This document shows, piece by piece, positions 17,793-26,925 of a stretch of 64,000 bases of DNA. The number at the start of each line of letters is the position of its first letter. Positions within the stretch are counted from its first letter, which is position 1. The notes below the pieces were generated by a model. It had not been told where the DNA came from and made no database searches. It was given only the letters and a program-made list of their open reading frames with translations. The stretch is taken from contig JBBCGH010000001.1 in NCBI GenBank assembly GCA_037200445.1, forward strand, positions 3,844,001-3,908,000, given 5' to 3'. Position numbers and translations under genes: made by a program. Source of the DNA: Alphaproteobacteria bacterium. Its GTDB lineage: Bacteria; Pseudomonadota; Alphaproteobacteria; Rhizobiales; Xanthobacteraceae.

Positions 17793-18176
17793 ATGCGGGT
17801 AGCGATCCTCGCGGCGTGGCTGCTCATCCCGAGCATCGCGCAAGCGCAGCACCAGACGAAGACCGCGCTCTCCGGAAAGCCGCTCAAGCTCAACTTTTCC
17901 AACACGACCAACCCGGACTGCAGTTCGGTCGGCGAGACCTTGGTGCGCCTGACGCAGGCGCCACAACACGGCAAGATCACGATCTCCAAGGCGAGTGATT
18001 TTCCCTCGTTCCCGAAGGGTAATGCGCGGCGCGACTGCAACAAGAAACGGGTCGCCGGCACACAAACCGTATATGTTTCGGAGCCCGGCTATACCGGAAC
18101 AGACTCGGCGGCGATCGAGATCATCTTCCCGACCGGCGGCACCGCGCGGCGCTCCTTTGCCATCACCGTGAAGTGA
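17793..18176 (+). CDS. Small exported hypothetical protein
   Basis: A 127-residue protein with a short Sec signal peptide (MRVAILAAWLLIPSIAQAQ, about 1-19). The mature part has two cysteines and strand-like segments (GKITISKASDF, TQTVYVSEPGYTGTDSA), and reads like a small beta-sandwich. No family recognised. It starts 14 bases after the Kazal-type gene and is probably in the same transcript. Nothing points to a function. Confidence 0.65.
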   Translation: MRVAILAAWLLIPSIAQAQHQTKTALSGKPLKLNFSNTTNPDCSSVGETLVRLTQAPQHGKITISKASDFPSFPKGNARRDCNKKRVAGTQTVYVSEPGYTGTDSAAIEIIFPTGGTARRSFAITVK

Positions 18177-18287
18177 GCTTTCCGCCGTGCGAATCAGCGC
18201 AAATTGGGCAGCGCCACAGGATTGACGCAAAGTGGCGGCCAATGGCGGCAACTGCCGTCGGCACGGCTCACGAGAGAGGGACATCCC

Positions 18288-18842
18288 ATGCTTCGCACGC
18301 TCACCGCTGCCTCCATGCTGGCACTGGCCTGCGCCCTGCCCCTTCAGGAAGCAGCCGCACAGGATCCGATCGCGGGTGGCATTCTGGGCGGCGTCGCAGG
18401 CGGCCTGCTCGGTGGCGCGATCGGCGGACGCGGCGGGGCTGTCGCCGGTGCGATCATCGGCGGCACCACCGGCGCGGCGATCGCCGCGCAGGGCCAGCGC
18501 CGCGCGAACGGTTACTACTGGTACAACAATGGCTGCTATGCGCAGCGCCCCGACGGCGCCTGGACGCCCATCCCGCCGGAATATTGTGGCGCGCCGGTCG
18601 TGGCTGCGCCTCCTCCGCCCCCCGGCTATGGCCCCGCGCCGGGCTATGCACCCGCCCCTGGCTATGGCCCGCCTGCAGCCGCGGCAGCTGATGACGACGA
18701 GGTCGAATACATCCAGCCCGGTGCACGCGCGGCAAGCGCCGATGCGATCGAGGCCTGCGCGCAGCGCTTCCGCTCCTACGATCGCCGCACGATGACGTTC
18801 CTGTCGACCGACGGTACCCGCAAGCCCTGCCCGTCACGGTGA
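18288..18842 (+). CDS. Glycine-zipper, BA14K-like exported protein
   Basis: A 184-residue envelope protein. After a signal peptide (about 1-25) comes a glycine-zipper segment (GGILGGVAGGLLGGAIGG and a second Gly-rich run, about 29-65), then a Pro/Gly/Tyr-rich linker with GYGPAPGYAPAP repeats, and a C-terminal ACAQRFRSYD...PC block typical of BA14K-like proteins in Hyphomicrobiales. The glycine zipper would insert in or lie on a membrane. The BA14K family was first noted as an immunoreactive Brucella antigen. Function unknown. Confidence 0.75.
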   Translation: MLRTLTAASMLALACALPLQEAAAQDPIAGGILGGVAGGLLGGAIGGRGGAVAGAIIGGTTGAAIAAQGQRRANGYYWYNNGCYAQRPDGAWTPIPPEYCGAPVVAAPPPPPGYGPAPGYAPAPGYGPPAAAAADDDEVEYIQPGARAASADAIEACAQRFRSYDRRTMTFLSTDGTRKPCPSR

Positions 18843-19020
18843 GCGCGGCGCCTGACTTCCTTGTGGCCGGGCCGCAGCCAAAGACGGGCGCAATCGCCCT
18901 GATGCCCGGCCATGCGCGTTTTCGATATGCAGCATTGCCACACAGGGCATACGGTTTCCCCACACCCAACTTCGTCCGGCGCGTGCTAGCAAACAAGAAT
19001 TGATCCCCGGGGGAAACGCA

Positions 19021-19947
19021 TTGAGCGCTGGCGCTAATACACAGGCGCGGATTGCGACCGCGCCGAGCACGCGCCGCGAAAACATTCCACTCGCAATTTT
19101 CTGCATCATCGCCTCGGGCGCCGTGTTCAACTGCGCCAACGCAGGTTCGAAATGGCTGGTCGGGACCTATCCGGTCGGCGAGGTCCTGTTCTCGCGCTCG
19201 CTGATCGCGCTCATCAGCATGGCGATCTTCATCCTGCCGAGCACGGGACTTGCCGCTTACCGCACCACGCGGCTGCGCGCGCACGGCATGCGCGCCTGCT
19301 CGCAGGTCGGCTCGCAGACCATGCTGTTGATCGCGTTCAGCATGATGCCGCTCGCCGGCGCGACCGCGATCATGTTCTCTTCGCCGATCTTCTCGACGCT
19401 CGCCTCGGCCTACTTCCTCAGCGAGCGGGTCGGCGCGGTGCGCTGGGCCGTGCTGCTGATCGGCTTTCTCGGCGTGCTGGTGATCGCGCAGCCGGGTGCG
19501 GACTCGTTCCAGATCGGCGCGTTGTTCGCGCTCGGCAACGCAGTTCTGTTCGGCACGGTGGTTGCCGGCGTACGCGGCATGTCGACAACCGAGTCGACCG
19601 AGACGCTGATCATGTACCAGCTCTCGCTGCTCACGCTCGCCTATGCGTTCTTTCTCCCGATCGGCTTCGTCATGCCGACCGGCTTCGACGCGCTGGTGAT
19701 GATCGGCTCAGGGATCGGCAACGGCGCCGCGCAATACCTCTGGACGCGCGCGATCCATCTCGCGCCGACCTCTGCAGTCGTGCCGTTCCAGTACATCCAG
19801 CTCGTCTGGGCGATGCTGCTCGGCTTCGCGATCTGGGGCGACCTGCCGACCGCGGGCCTGCTGGCCGGCTCGGCGATCGTGATCGCCTCAGGGATGTTCC
19901 TGTTCTGGCACGAGACCCGCAAGGTGCCGGTGGCGGACGCCGACTAA
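19021..19947 (+). CDS. DMT/EamA family transporter
   Basis: A 308-residue drug/metabolite superfamily protein with ten hydrophobic segments forming two EamA repeats (about 25-155 and 165-300); landmarks are ATAIMFSSPIFSTLASAYFL in the first and TSAVVPFQYIQLVWAMLLGF in the second. Such carriers export or import small metabolites. The substrate is unknown. TTG 19021 is chosen because GGGGGA lies six to seven bases before it; an in-frame TTG at 19000 is the alternative. The stop is two bases from that of the convergent aldo/keto reductase. Confidence 0.85.
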   Translation: MSAGANTQARIATAPSTRRENIPLAIFCIIASGAVFNCANAGSKWLVGTYPVGEVLFSRSLIALISMAIFILPSTGLAAYRTTRLRAHGMRACSQVGSQTMLLIAFSMMPLAGATAIMFSSPIFSTLASAYFLSERVGAVRWAVLLIGFLGVLVIAQPGADSFQIGALFALGNAVLFGTVVAGVRGMSTTESTETLIMYQLSLLTLAYAFFLPIGFVMPTGFDALVMIGSGIGNGAAQYLWTRAIHLAPTSAVVPFQYIQLVWAMLLGFAIWGDLPTAGLLAGSAIVIASGMFLFWHETRKVPVADAD

Positions 19948-19949
19948 AC

Positions 19950-20978
19950 TTACACTGGCACCGGCGCACCGGAATCGAGCAGCCCTTCCTGCCTCAGCTC
20001 CGCCCATAGTCCGGCAGGCACTCGCGCCGTCAGCGCGGCGACATTGCGCGTCACCTCGGCGGGCGCCACCGCGCCGATGACCAGCGAGGACACGGCCGGA
20101 TGGCCAAGCGCGAAATGCATCGCGGCGACCGGCAAGGCGACGCCGTGCGCGGCACAGACCCTCGCGATACGCCTGACGCGATCGAGAATATCGGGCGGCG
20201 CGGGCCGGTAATTGTATTTCGCGCCCTCGACCGCGCCGGTCGCCAGAATGCCGGAATTGAACACGCCACCGAGCATCACGCCGATGCCCTTCTTCACCGC
20301 AAGCGGCAGGAAGTCCGCGAGCGCCGGCTGTTCCAGCAAAGTGTAGCGGCCCGCCAGCAGTACGGTGTCGATGTCGCCCTCATTCGCGAAGCGAGCGCAC
20401 ATCGCGCTCTCATTGACGCCGACGCCGATCGCTTTGACCACGCCCGCGCGCCGCAATTCGTCGAGCGCGCGGTAGGCGCCATTCATCGCTTCCTTGAAGC
20501 GCTCCTCCATGGCATCGCCGTGGGTCCACACATCGACGTCATGGATCAGCGCGATGTCGACCGAGGGCAGCGCGAGCCGGTGCAGCGACTGCTCGAGCGC
20601 GCGCATTGTGCCGTCGTAGGAATAGTCGAACACCACATCGAACGAGAGGCCGCCCTTGGCGCGGGTCTTGGTGGTCGGCCCGCCGGGTGCCGGCATCAGC
20701 CGCCGTCCAACCTTGGTGGAGAGCGCGAAGCTGTCGCGGGGCAGCCGCTTGAGAACCGTGCCGAGCCTGTGCTCGGCCAATCCCCTGCCGTAGAGCGGTG
20801 CGACGTCGAACAGCGTGACGCCGGTGTTCGCCGCCGCCGCGACTGTATCCAACGCAACGTCGTCGTCGAGCAGGTCGTAGAGATCGCCCAGCGGCGCGCA
20901 GCCGAGCCCGAGGATGCTGACGTTGAGCCCGGTTCGCCCGAGCGGACGCGTTGGCAGCGCCGTCATGCCGTCACGCAT
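19950..20978 (-). CDS. Aldo/keto reductase
   Basis: A 342-residue aldo/keto reductase of the pyridoxal/L-fucose dehydrogenase-like branch. The N-terminal PLGRTGLNVSILGLGCAPLG block, Asp/Tyr in FDVAPLYGRG, the catalytic Lys in ALSTKVGR and His in DIALIHDVD are all visible. It would act on an aldehyde or sugar with NAD(P). It is the last gene of a three-gene minus-strand set (cupin, glutathione transferase, this), overlapping the transferase by eight bases, so the set may handle a reactive small molecule. Confidence 0.88.
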   Translation of the reverse strand: MRDGMTALPTRPLGRTGLNVSILGLGCAPLGDLYDLLDDDVALDTVAAAANTGVTLFDVAPLYGRGLAEHRLGTVLKRLPRDSFALSTKVGRRLMPAPGGPTTKTRAKGGLSFDVVFDYSYDGTMRALEQSLHRLALPSVDIALIHDVDVWTHGDAMEERFKEAMNGAYRALDELRRAGVVKAIGVGVNESAMCARFANEGDIDTVLLAGRYTLLEQPALADFLPLAVKKGIGVMLGGVFNSGILATGAVEGAKYNYRPAPPDILDRVRRIARVCAAHGVALPVAAMHFALGHPAVSSLVIGAVAPAEVTRNVAALTARVPAGLWAELRQEGLLDSGAPVPV

Positions 20979-21675
20979 CGAGCGGCTTGTAATAACGCCA
21001 GATGCCCCACTGGCTGAATGGAATGCGCCGCTTGGATGCGAGATAGGCGACGATGCGCGGGCGCTTCGCGACGCGATCGCGCAGCGCGATCACATGTGGA
21101 ATCTTTTTCTCGAACCGCTTCATGCGTTTCGGAAAGCCGTAGCGCAGGCCTTCGACGATCTGGAACAGGCTGAGATCGACGTAAGTCAGCCTGCGGCCGA
21201 GCAGCCACGGCCCACCACTCTCCAGTAGCTTCTCGAAGTAGCCGAGAAACTTCGGCACGCGGTAGCGCCAGAAATCTTTCGTACGCCGTTTCGCCGACGG
21301 GATCTGCTCCTCGAAATAGAGCCAGCTTGTGACCGGATGGTGCGTGTCGTGGATCTCCACCACCAGGTCCGTGATGGTGAGCTGCAGCTGATGCACCCAA
21401 AGCCGCTCGGCCTCGTTCTTGGGTGCCAAGCCCAGCCGCGGACCGAGCCAGTGCAGGATCAGCGCGGTCTGCGCGATGACCGTCTTTCCGGCTTTGAGGA
21501 TCGGCGGCGCGAACGGCGGATGCTTCTCCGCCCTTCGATCCATGAACGCGATGTTGCTTTCGCGCCCGCGCTTGCGCGCCACATCGACATAGTTGACGCC
21601 CGCCTCCTCGAGCGCGAGACGGATGAATTCGCCACGCCCCTGAATGGTCGGCCAGTAGTAGAGCTCGTAGCGCAT
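20971..21675 (-). CDS. Glutathione S-transferase family protein
   Basis: A 234-residue GST: N-terminal thioredoxin-like domain starting MRYELYYWPTIQGRGEFIR, then the helical C-terminal domain with GPWLLGRRLTYVDLSLFQ. The YYWP start and linker resemble the sigma/prostaglandin-D-synthase-like group. ATG 21675 is chosen (GGAGA eight bases upstream) over a GTG at 21690 that would abut the cupin stop. It overlaps the aldo/keto reductase downstream. Confidence 0.87.
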   Translation of the reverse strand: MRYELYYWPTIQGRGEFIRLALEEAGVNYVDVARKRGRESNIAFMDRRAEKHPPFAPPILKAGKTVIAQTALILHWLGPRLGLAPKNEAERLWVHQLQLTITDLVVEIHDTHHPVTSWLYFEEQIPSAKRRTKDFWRYRVPKFLGYFEKLLESGGPWLLGRRLTYVDLSLFQIVEGLRYGFPKRMKRFEKKIPHVIALRDRVAKRPRIVAYLASKRRIPFSQWGIWRYYKPLDA

Positions 21676-21690
21676 GGGGCGCGTCTCCAC

Positions 21691-22095
21691 TCAGCCGAGC
21701 GGCTGCGAATATTCCTCGTCCGTCACGTACTCCATCCACGTGACATGCTTGCCGTCGAGCGATTCCTGCATGGCGATGTGAGCCATCCCGGTATTGGGAC
21801 CGGCGCCATGCCAGTGCTTCTCGTTCGGCGGAATCCAGACCGTGTCGCCCGCCTTGATCTCGCGGATCGGCCCGCCCTTCGCCTGCACGCGTCCGACGCC
21901 GGAGATGACATGCAAGGTCTGTCCGAGCGGGTGCGTGTGCCACGCGGTGCGCGCACCCGGCTCGAAGCTCACGCGCCCCGCGCGGATGCGCGCAGGCGCC
22001 GGCGCCTCGATGATCGGGTCCTGCCACACCACGCCGGTGAACGATTCCTTCGGCTGGCGACGGGTCGGTACCGAGCCGCTCGGTTTGATGTCCAT
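21691..22095 (-). CDS. Cupin domain protein (mandelonitrile lyase-like)
   Basis: A 134-residue single-domain cupin. Metal-binding residues are in TAWHTHPLGQTLHV (His-x-His and later Glu/Gln region) and in HWHGAGPNTGMAHIA (second motif His). The overall pattern, ending in VTWMEYVTDEEY, matches the manganese cupins related to bacterial (R)-selective hydroxynitrile lyases and to tetrahydromethanopterin-independent carboxymuconolactone-associated cupins. Enzyme activity is not certain. First gene of the cupin-GST-reductase set. Confidence 0.82.
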   Translation of the reverse strand: MDIKPSGSVPTRRQPKESFTGVVWQDPIIEAPAPARIRAGRVSFEPGARTAWHTHPLGQTLHVISGVGRVQAKGGPIREIKAGDTVWIPPNEKHWHGAGPNTGMAHIAMQESLDGKHVTWMEYVTDEEYSQPLG

Positions 22096-22330
22096 GGGTG
22101 TCCTCCACTTTTGTGCGGCGATGATCGCAAATCATGGCGCGGCGCCGCAAGGCACGTCGTCCGGCTGCTTGAAGGTAGGCACCCCCGCTACTCCGATCCC
22201 CAGCCGCCGCGATTTGAACCTCCCGCCCCCGTGGCGCGACCAAACCGTGACGGCCGCTGCGCGAGCAGCATTGGCCACCGCGTTCATTCGACAACACACC
22301 GGCTCCGGCCGGCAATTTTAGGAGATCATC

Positions 22331-22591
22331 ATGCGCCTTCTCGCCCTCGCCGGAGCTTTCGGCCTCGCCCTTGTCGCCGGCGGCCAGCTCGCGACTCAAG
22401 CCGATGCCCACCCGTCCGCCACACGCTACTGCGCGCTCTACAAGAGCGGCGCTGAGAACTGCGGCTTCTATTCGTTCAACCAGTGCCTGGCGGCGCTCTC
22501 TGGCAATGGCGGCATCTGCACCGAAGCGCCGTACCAGGGCGACATCATCCGCGTGCACACGCCGCGCGGCCGGTATGTGATCCGCAACTAG
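22331..22591 (+). CDS. DUF3551 small exported protein
   Basis: An 86-residue DUF3551 protein: signal peptide about 1-26, then a cysteine-containing core with YCALYKSGAENCGFYSFNQC followed by the GGICTEAPY end. The family is largely restricted to Bradyrhizobium and relatives, usually in many copies, and has no known function. ATG 22331 has an AGGAGAT site. A bidirectional terminator follows within 50 bases. Confidence 0.85.
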   Translation: MRLLALAGAFGLALVAGGQLATQADAHPSATRYCALYKSGAENCGFYSFNQCLAALSGNGGICTEAPYQGDIIRVHTPRGRYVIRN

Positions 22592-22621
22592 TTTAGAACT
22601 GCTTTCCCGCGCGCCAGATAA

Positions 22622-22647
22622 AAAGCCCGGCATCGCTGCCGGGCTTT
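22622..22647. terminator. Bidirectional intrinsic terminator
   Basis: AAAGCCCGGCA (22622-22632) and TGCCGGGCTTT (22637-22647) form a perfect 11-base stem with a TCGC loop, giving U-rich ends in both directions. It separates the convergent DUF3551 and Tim44-domain genes. Confidence 0.85.
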
Positions 22648-22668
22648 CGAGTCGTTTGACGGTCTCGA

Positions 22669-23607
22669 CTACTGCGTCTGCTGGATCGCCGAGAGCAACC
22701 AGTCGCCGCCCGTTGCGCGCGCGAAGGTCCACAGTTCGGTCGCCTCCTGCGGCTGGTCGTTGCCATCCGAGGCGCGGCCCGTCGTGCGATCGACATAGCG
22801 ATCCTTGAGCGAGTAGCGCATCGCGACCGTCGCGTACTCCTTGTCGCCCTCGCGCCAGGATTCGGCGAGATCGCCCTGCAAAAGTTTCACATCGCTGAGC
22901 TCGTTGATGACGCCGCGGCTCGCGTTCTCGGAGAGCTCCTCCGCGTAATAGGAGAGCATTTCCGGAGTGACGCGCGAGCGCAGCGCGGAGAGGTCCTCGC
23001 GTCCGTAGGCGGTCTGGACCTCGCCGAGCAGGCGCTCGAAGGTGTCGAAGTCCTCGCGCTTGACCTCGAGTGGTGCGCTCGCAGGTGCGGCGTTGCCGCC
23101 GCCAAAACCAACCCCGCCCAGCGCCGAGCGCTGCGAGGTCATATCGGTCGGCACGCCCGCGTAAGCCGGCTGCGGGTGCGAGCGGCGCTGCCACCAGCGA
23201 TACAGCATCGTACCGACGAGAACGATCAAGCCGACCTGCAGCAGCAAGCCAAGGAAGGAGGCAAAGCCTCCCAGCCCACTGAGAAAGCCGCCTCCGAACA
23301 GCATGCCGAAGAGGCCGGCGCCGAGCAGTCCGCCGAGCAATCCGCCCATCAGCCCACGGCCGAACGAGCCGGTCGGCTGCGTGACGGGAGGACGTGCCGC
23401 GGTCGAGGTCGTGGCACCCGGCTGCGTCATTGAGCGATTGATCGGCGAGGCCGCGTTCGGGGCTGTTGCGGTCGGCGCGGGCTGCGAGAACGTGCGTGTG
23501 CCGCGTGAGCCGAAGCTGCCGCGCGAGCGCGCGTCGGCATCGCCGGCCAGCATCGCGAACAGCGCCGCGACGGCAAGCACCGCGAAAAGCGAACGGAATA
23601 GTTTCAT
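22669..23607 (-). CDS. Tim44/TimA-like domain membrane protein
   Basis: A 312-residue protein with a signal/anchor (about 1-27), a Ser/Thr/Pro-rich linker, a Gly-rich hydrophobic segment (about 83-135, GRGLMGGLLGGLLGAG onward) and a C-terminal Tim44-like domain (about 175-312, beginning EDFDTFERLLGEVQ and ending WLLSAIQQTQ). Such Tim44-like proteins are found in alphaproteobacterial inner membranes and are related in fold to the mitochondrial import motor subunit. Bacterial function is unclear. ATG 23607 precedes the signal peptide. Confidence 0.82.
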   Translation of the reverse strand: MKLFRSLFAVLAVAALFAMLAGDADARSRGSFGSRGTRTFSQPAPTATAPNAASPINRSMTQPGATTSTAARPPVTQPTGSFGRGLMGGLLGGLLGAGLFGMLFGGGFLSGLGGFASFLGLLLQVGLIVLVGTMLYRWWQRRSHPQPAYAGVPTDMTSQRSALGGVGFGGGNAAPASAPLEVKREDFDTFERLLGEVQTAYGREDLSALRSRVTPEMLSYYAEELSENASRGVINELSDVKLLQGDLAESWREGDKEYATVAMRYSLKDRYVDRTTGRASDGNDQPQEATELWTFARATGGDWLLSAIQQTQ

Positions 23608-23804
23608 GAAGGTCTCCCAGGTGCCCGGTGAGGCGGCTGGAATATCGTGTTTGTGAGGTGCTTTGTGAAGGGATGGAACCTGCGGCGTGACCGCGCGGCA
23701 GCCAAGATATTCCAGAGGCTTGAGAACCGCCTCCCCGTCTTTTGTTAACCGCGCTAGGATGGCGGAAGGCGGGGCAAACCTGCCGGAAAAAAAGGGAGGC
23801 GACG

Positions 23805-24920
23805 ATGCGGCGCGTTCTCGCGATGACGGCACTTATCCTCGCAGCTTGGGCGAGCCTGACAATGCCCGGCATGGCCCAGCAGGCCGCAAAGGCTGATGCG
23901 CCGCCGGCCTTCCAGCCGGAGCCGTTCTGGCCAAAGCCGCTGCCGGAGGGCTGGATTCTCGGCCAGGTGGCCGGGATCGCGGTTTCTCCCGACGATCACA
24001 TCTGGATCGTGCATCGCCCCGCATCGCTGCTGGACGACGAGAAGGGGCTGGAAAAGAACCCGCCCGAATACAAATGCTGCAAGGCGGCGCCCGCCGTCAT
24101 GGAGTTCGATACCGACGGCAATCTGCTGCGCCACTGGGGCGGGCCGAATAACGAGCAGAACTGGGTGAAGAACGAGCACGGCATTCACATCGCCAAGGAC
24201 GGGACCGTCTGGGTCGGCGGCAACAATGACGGCGACCAGCTGCTCCACTTCACGCCGGATGGAAAGTTCATCAATCAGGTGGGCAAGGACGACGGCACCA
24301 AGGGCCCGCGCTCGAACGACACGGCGCGGCTCAATCGTGCGGCCCATATGTTCACCGACGACGCGGCAAACGAGATTTATGTGGCGGACGGCTATGGCAA
24401 TCGCCGCGTGATCGTGTTCGATTCAAAGACCGGCGCCTACAAGCGCCACTGGGGCGCCTACGGCAACGTGCCGAGCGATGACAAGCTGCCGCCCTACTCG
24501 CAGACCGGCGAATTGTCGAAGCAGTTCTCCAACCCGGTCCACTGCGTGCGGGTTTCGAACGACGGGCTCGTCTACGTATGCGACCGGGCCAACGACCGCA
24601 TCCAGGTGTTTCAGAAGGACGGCAAGTTCGTGAAGGAATTCCGCGTCGAGCCCTCGACTCTGTCGAACGGGTCGGTCTGGGACCTCGTGCTCTCCGACGA
24701 CAAGGACCAGCGCTTCATCTTCACAGCCGACGGCGCCAACGGCCAGGTCAGCACCCTGTTGCGCGATACCGGCGAGCGGATCGGCGTGTGGGGGCGCCAT
24801 GGCCGCCAGCCCGGCCAGTTCAAGTGGGTCCACAACATCGCGATCGATTCGAAAGGCAACCTCTACACGGCGGAAGTCGGCTTCGGGCGCCGCGTGCAGA
24901 AGTTCAAGCGCACGAATTGA
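23805..24920 (+). CDS. Exported NHL-repeat beta-propeller protein
   Basis: A 371-residue exported protein: signal peptide about 1-25, then repeated NHL-type blades (for example GIAVSPDDHIWIVHRP, GIHIAKDGTVWVGG, CVRVSNDGLVYVCDRANDRIQVF and NIAIDSKGNLYTAEV as separate landmarks) forming a six-bladed propeller. Related proteins include peptidyl-alpha-hydroxyglycine lyase-like and sugar-lactone-binding propellers, but active-site residues cannot be assigned. Strong GGGAGG ribosome site. Confidence 0.85.
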   Translation: MRRVLAMTALILAAWASLTMPGMAQQAAKADAPPAFQPEPFWPKPLPEGWILGQVAGIAVSPDDHIWIVHRPASLLDDEKGLEKNPPEYKCCKAAPAVMEFDTDGNLLRHWGGPNNEQNWVKNEHGIHIAKDGTVWVGGNNDGDQLLHFTPDGKFINQVGKDDGTKGPRSNDTARLNRAAHMFTDDAANEIYVADGYGNRRVIVFDSKTGAYKRHWGAYGNVPSDDKLPPYSQTGELSKQFSNPVHCVRVSNDGLVYVCDRANDRIQVFQKDGKFVKEFRVEPSTLSNGSVWDLVLSDDKDQRFIFTADGANGQVSTLLRDTGERIGVWGRHGRQPGQFKWVHNIAIDSKGNLYTAEVGFGRRVQKFKRTN

Positions 24921-24996
24921 GCCCGAGTGTTGCGCGGCGAACCTTGACCTCGCCGCCGGCGGCGCGGCACTGTCGGGTACGAATGAGGAGGCGTTG

Positions 24997-25320
24997 ATGC
25001 GTTTTTCTCCGCTGCCGGTCGCGGCGCTTGCCGTGTGTTTCTTCGCGTCCGCCCTGCCTGCGCGCGCGGAAATCTGGAGCGTGTACGGCATCAACGGAAA
25101 CGACACCGGCGGCATCATTCCGTGGTCGCCGGCGTTGCGCGCCTATGGCTATCGGGAAGCCGCGCAGGATCATTGCCGCGGCTATCACAAGATCGCGCGC
25201 ATCACGAGCGTGAAGGCGCGGTACGGGGATTATGTGGGCTTCGCTTGCGAATTCCCGCGTAACTACGATCCGGTCGGACACGGCGACTGGTGGATGAAGC
25301 CGATGTTCGGAATCTTCTGA
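24997..25320 (+). CDS. Small exported hypothetical protein
   Basis: A 107-residue protein with a signal peptide (about 1-24, ending ARAE). The mature 83 residues contain two cysteines (DHCRGYHK and FACEFPR), a pattern seen in small Hyphomicrobiales envelope proteins, but I cannot name a family. Start ATG 24997 has a GAGGAGG site. It follows the propeller gene by 76 bases on the same strand and may be co-transcribed. Confidence 0.65.
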   Translation: MRFSPLPVAALAVCFFASALPARAEIWSVYGINGNDTGGIIPWSPALRAYGYREAAQDHCRGYHKIARITSVKARYGDYVGFACEFPRNYDPVGHGDWWMKPMFGIF

Positions 25321-25617
25321 TTGCGACGTTCGCGCGGCCAAATTGCGCCGCCGTGCGGACTGTCCTTGCGTCTCCACACTGCTCCGGATTCCATCGAAAA
25401 ACCCGTCCGAAGCCACAAATTCCGAAAACGGCCGCCACAAACCGACCGTAGCCTCTTACCTGTCGGCGACGCGTATTCTGTCACCGACGGGGGGCGGTCC
25501 CGATCGTCTCAGGTTGCCCCCTGGCTGTCGATCGGACCGTCCTCTACTCCCCGCATTTTTGGCTAACGCGAAATGCCCCGGTGGCACAAGCGTTCCCCTC
25601 CCTGAATTTTTTTCTCG
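25321..25617. other. Intergenic stretch with no recognised feature
   Basis: About 300 bases between convergent genes. Short open frames on both strands lack ribosome sites. A T-run at 25604-25612 is not preceded by a convincing stem. I see nothing else. Confidence 0.4.
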
Positions 25618-25821
25618 TCACCGCGGAGACACGTCGATCGGATTGCAGTTGCGCCGGCCGGACGACATGCACTCGTCGGCCTTGCGCGCCTCGATCATCG
25701 CATTGGCGAGCCAGATGCCGCCGCCGACCAGCAGCACGAACGCAACCGCGAGCACGATGTTCGCGAGCCTGCGGTCGCCTTCCTCGTCATCTTGGTCGTC
25801 CGGCGTCTGCGGCGCGTTCAT
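25618..25821 (-). CDS. Small single-pass membrane protein
   Basis: A 67-residue protein: an acidic N terminus (DDQDDEEGDRR), one transmembrane helix (about 20-42, IVLAVAFVLLVGGGIWLANAM) and a C-terminal tail with two cysteines in ECMSSGRRNC. ATG 25821 is chosen over 25857 because the acidic block begins there. No family recognised, though the layout is typical of small conserved Bradyrhizobium-group envelope proteins. Confidence 0.55.
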   Translation of the reverse strand: MNAPQTPDDQDDEEGDRRLANIVLAVAFVLLVGGGIWLANAMIEARKADECMSSGRRNCNPIDVSPR

Positions 25822-25977
25822 GCAAGAATGTGTAGCCTGACGACGCGTCTCATGCATCCGAGGTAGCGCCGGGCTGACGAATTTTTGACCGCCCGGCCCG
25901 CACGCCGCGCACGTGGCCCCGTTGCCAACGCCGTCGCGATTGTCGGATAAGGCGTGTCAAACAATCGGGAGGATCCG

Positions 25978-26652
25978 ATGAAGCTCTACATGCATCCGGT
26001 CTCGATGACGAGCCGTCCGGTGCGTCTGTTCATGGCGGAAAAAGGCCTCAAGGCCGACGAGGTCGTGGTCGACCTGATGACCGGCGCGCATTACCAGGAG
26101 CCCTATGCTTCGCTCAATCCGAACAAGCTCGTGCCGATGCTCGAGGACGACGGCTTCAAGCTCACCGAGAGCTCCGCGATCCTGAAATACCTCGCCGAGA
26201 AGTACGACCTGCCGGAATATCCCAAGGACCTCAAACAGCGCGCCAAGGTCAATGAGGTAATGGACTGGCTCAACACCAATTTCTATCGCGAGTACGCCTA
26301 CGGCATGTGCTACCCGCAGCTCTTCCCGCATCTCAAGCGGCCCGACGACAATGTCCAGAAGGCGACGGTCGAATGGGGCCGCGAGCAGTCGAAGAAGTGG
26401 CTGCAGCTGCTCAACGATCACTGGATCGGTCCGAACAACCAGTATCTGACCGGCAATACGGTCACAATCGCTGACTACTTCGGCGCCTCGCTGGTCACAC
26501 TCGGCGAACTGATCCGCTGCGACTTCGCGCCCTACCCGAACGTTACGCGCTGGCTCAACAACATGAAGAAGCTCAAGAGCTGGCCGCAGGTGAATGAGGT
26601 CTTCGAGGGCTTCAAGCAGCACGTGAAGGATCAGCCGTTCGTGGCTCTTTGA
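25978..26652 (+). CDS. Glutathione S-transferase family protein
   Basis: A 224-residue GST. The N-terminal domain has the Ser-containing start (YMHPVSMTSRPVRLFMAEKG) and the cis-proline and gamma-Glu-binding segments NKLVPMLEDD and LTESSAILKYLAEKY of theta/beta-like GSTs; the C-terminal domain has the NTVTIADYFGASL N-capping box. ATG 25978 has a GGGAGG site. It is unrelated in sequence detail to the GST at 20971. The DUF3309 gene follows. Confidence 0.88.
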   Translation: MKLYMHPVSMTSRPVRLFMAEKGLKADEVVVDLMTGAHYQEPYASLNPNKLVPMLEDDGFKLTESSAILKYLAEKYDLPEYPKDLKQRAKVNEVMDWLNTNFYREYAYGMCYPQLFPHLKRPDDNVQKATVEWGREQSKKWLQLLNDHWIGPNNQYLTGNTVTIADYFGASLVTLGELIRCDFAPYPNVTRWLNNMKKLKSWPQVNEVFEGFKQHVKDQPFVAL

Positions 26653-26748
26653 CGCTGCCGTCCAATCGAGGGAACTTTCGTTCCCGTCCGGCGTTCTCAT
26701 GGCGATTCTCGCGCGCAAGGCGCGCGCATGAACGCATGAGGGCGGCCC

Positions 26749-26904
26749 ATGCTTAGCACTGTCCTGTTGATCGTCTTGATCCTGCTGTTGGTAGGCGCGA
26801 TGCCGAGTTGGCGCTATAGCCGCGGGTGGGGCTATGGCCCGTCCGGACTTCTCGGCGTCATCCTCGTCGTCGTGCTGATCCTGGCGCTGACCGGGCGCGT
26901 CTAA
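26749..26904 (+). CDS. DUF3309 small membrane protein
   Basis: A 51-residue protein (MLSTVLLIVLILLLVGAMP start, LTGRV end) with two hydrophobic helices separated by the W/Y/G-rich SRGWGYGPSG turn, the hallmark of the DUF3309 family. These tiny proteins are widespread in Proteobacteria and of unknown function. A GGGCGG stretch precedes the ATG. A small GGGAAC/GTTCCC hairpin lies about 70 bases upstream, at 26670-26685. Confidence 0.8.
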   Translation: MLSTVLLIVLILLLVGAMPSWRYSRGWGYGPSGLLGVILVVVLILALTGRV

Positions 26905-26925
26905 CGCGCCGACCCTTTCCAGCCC

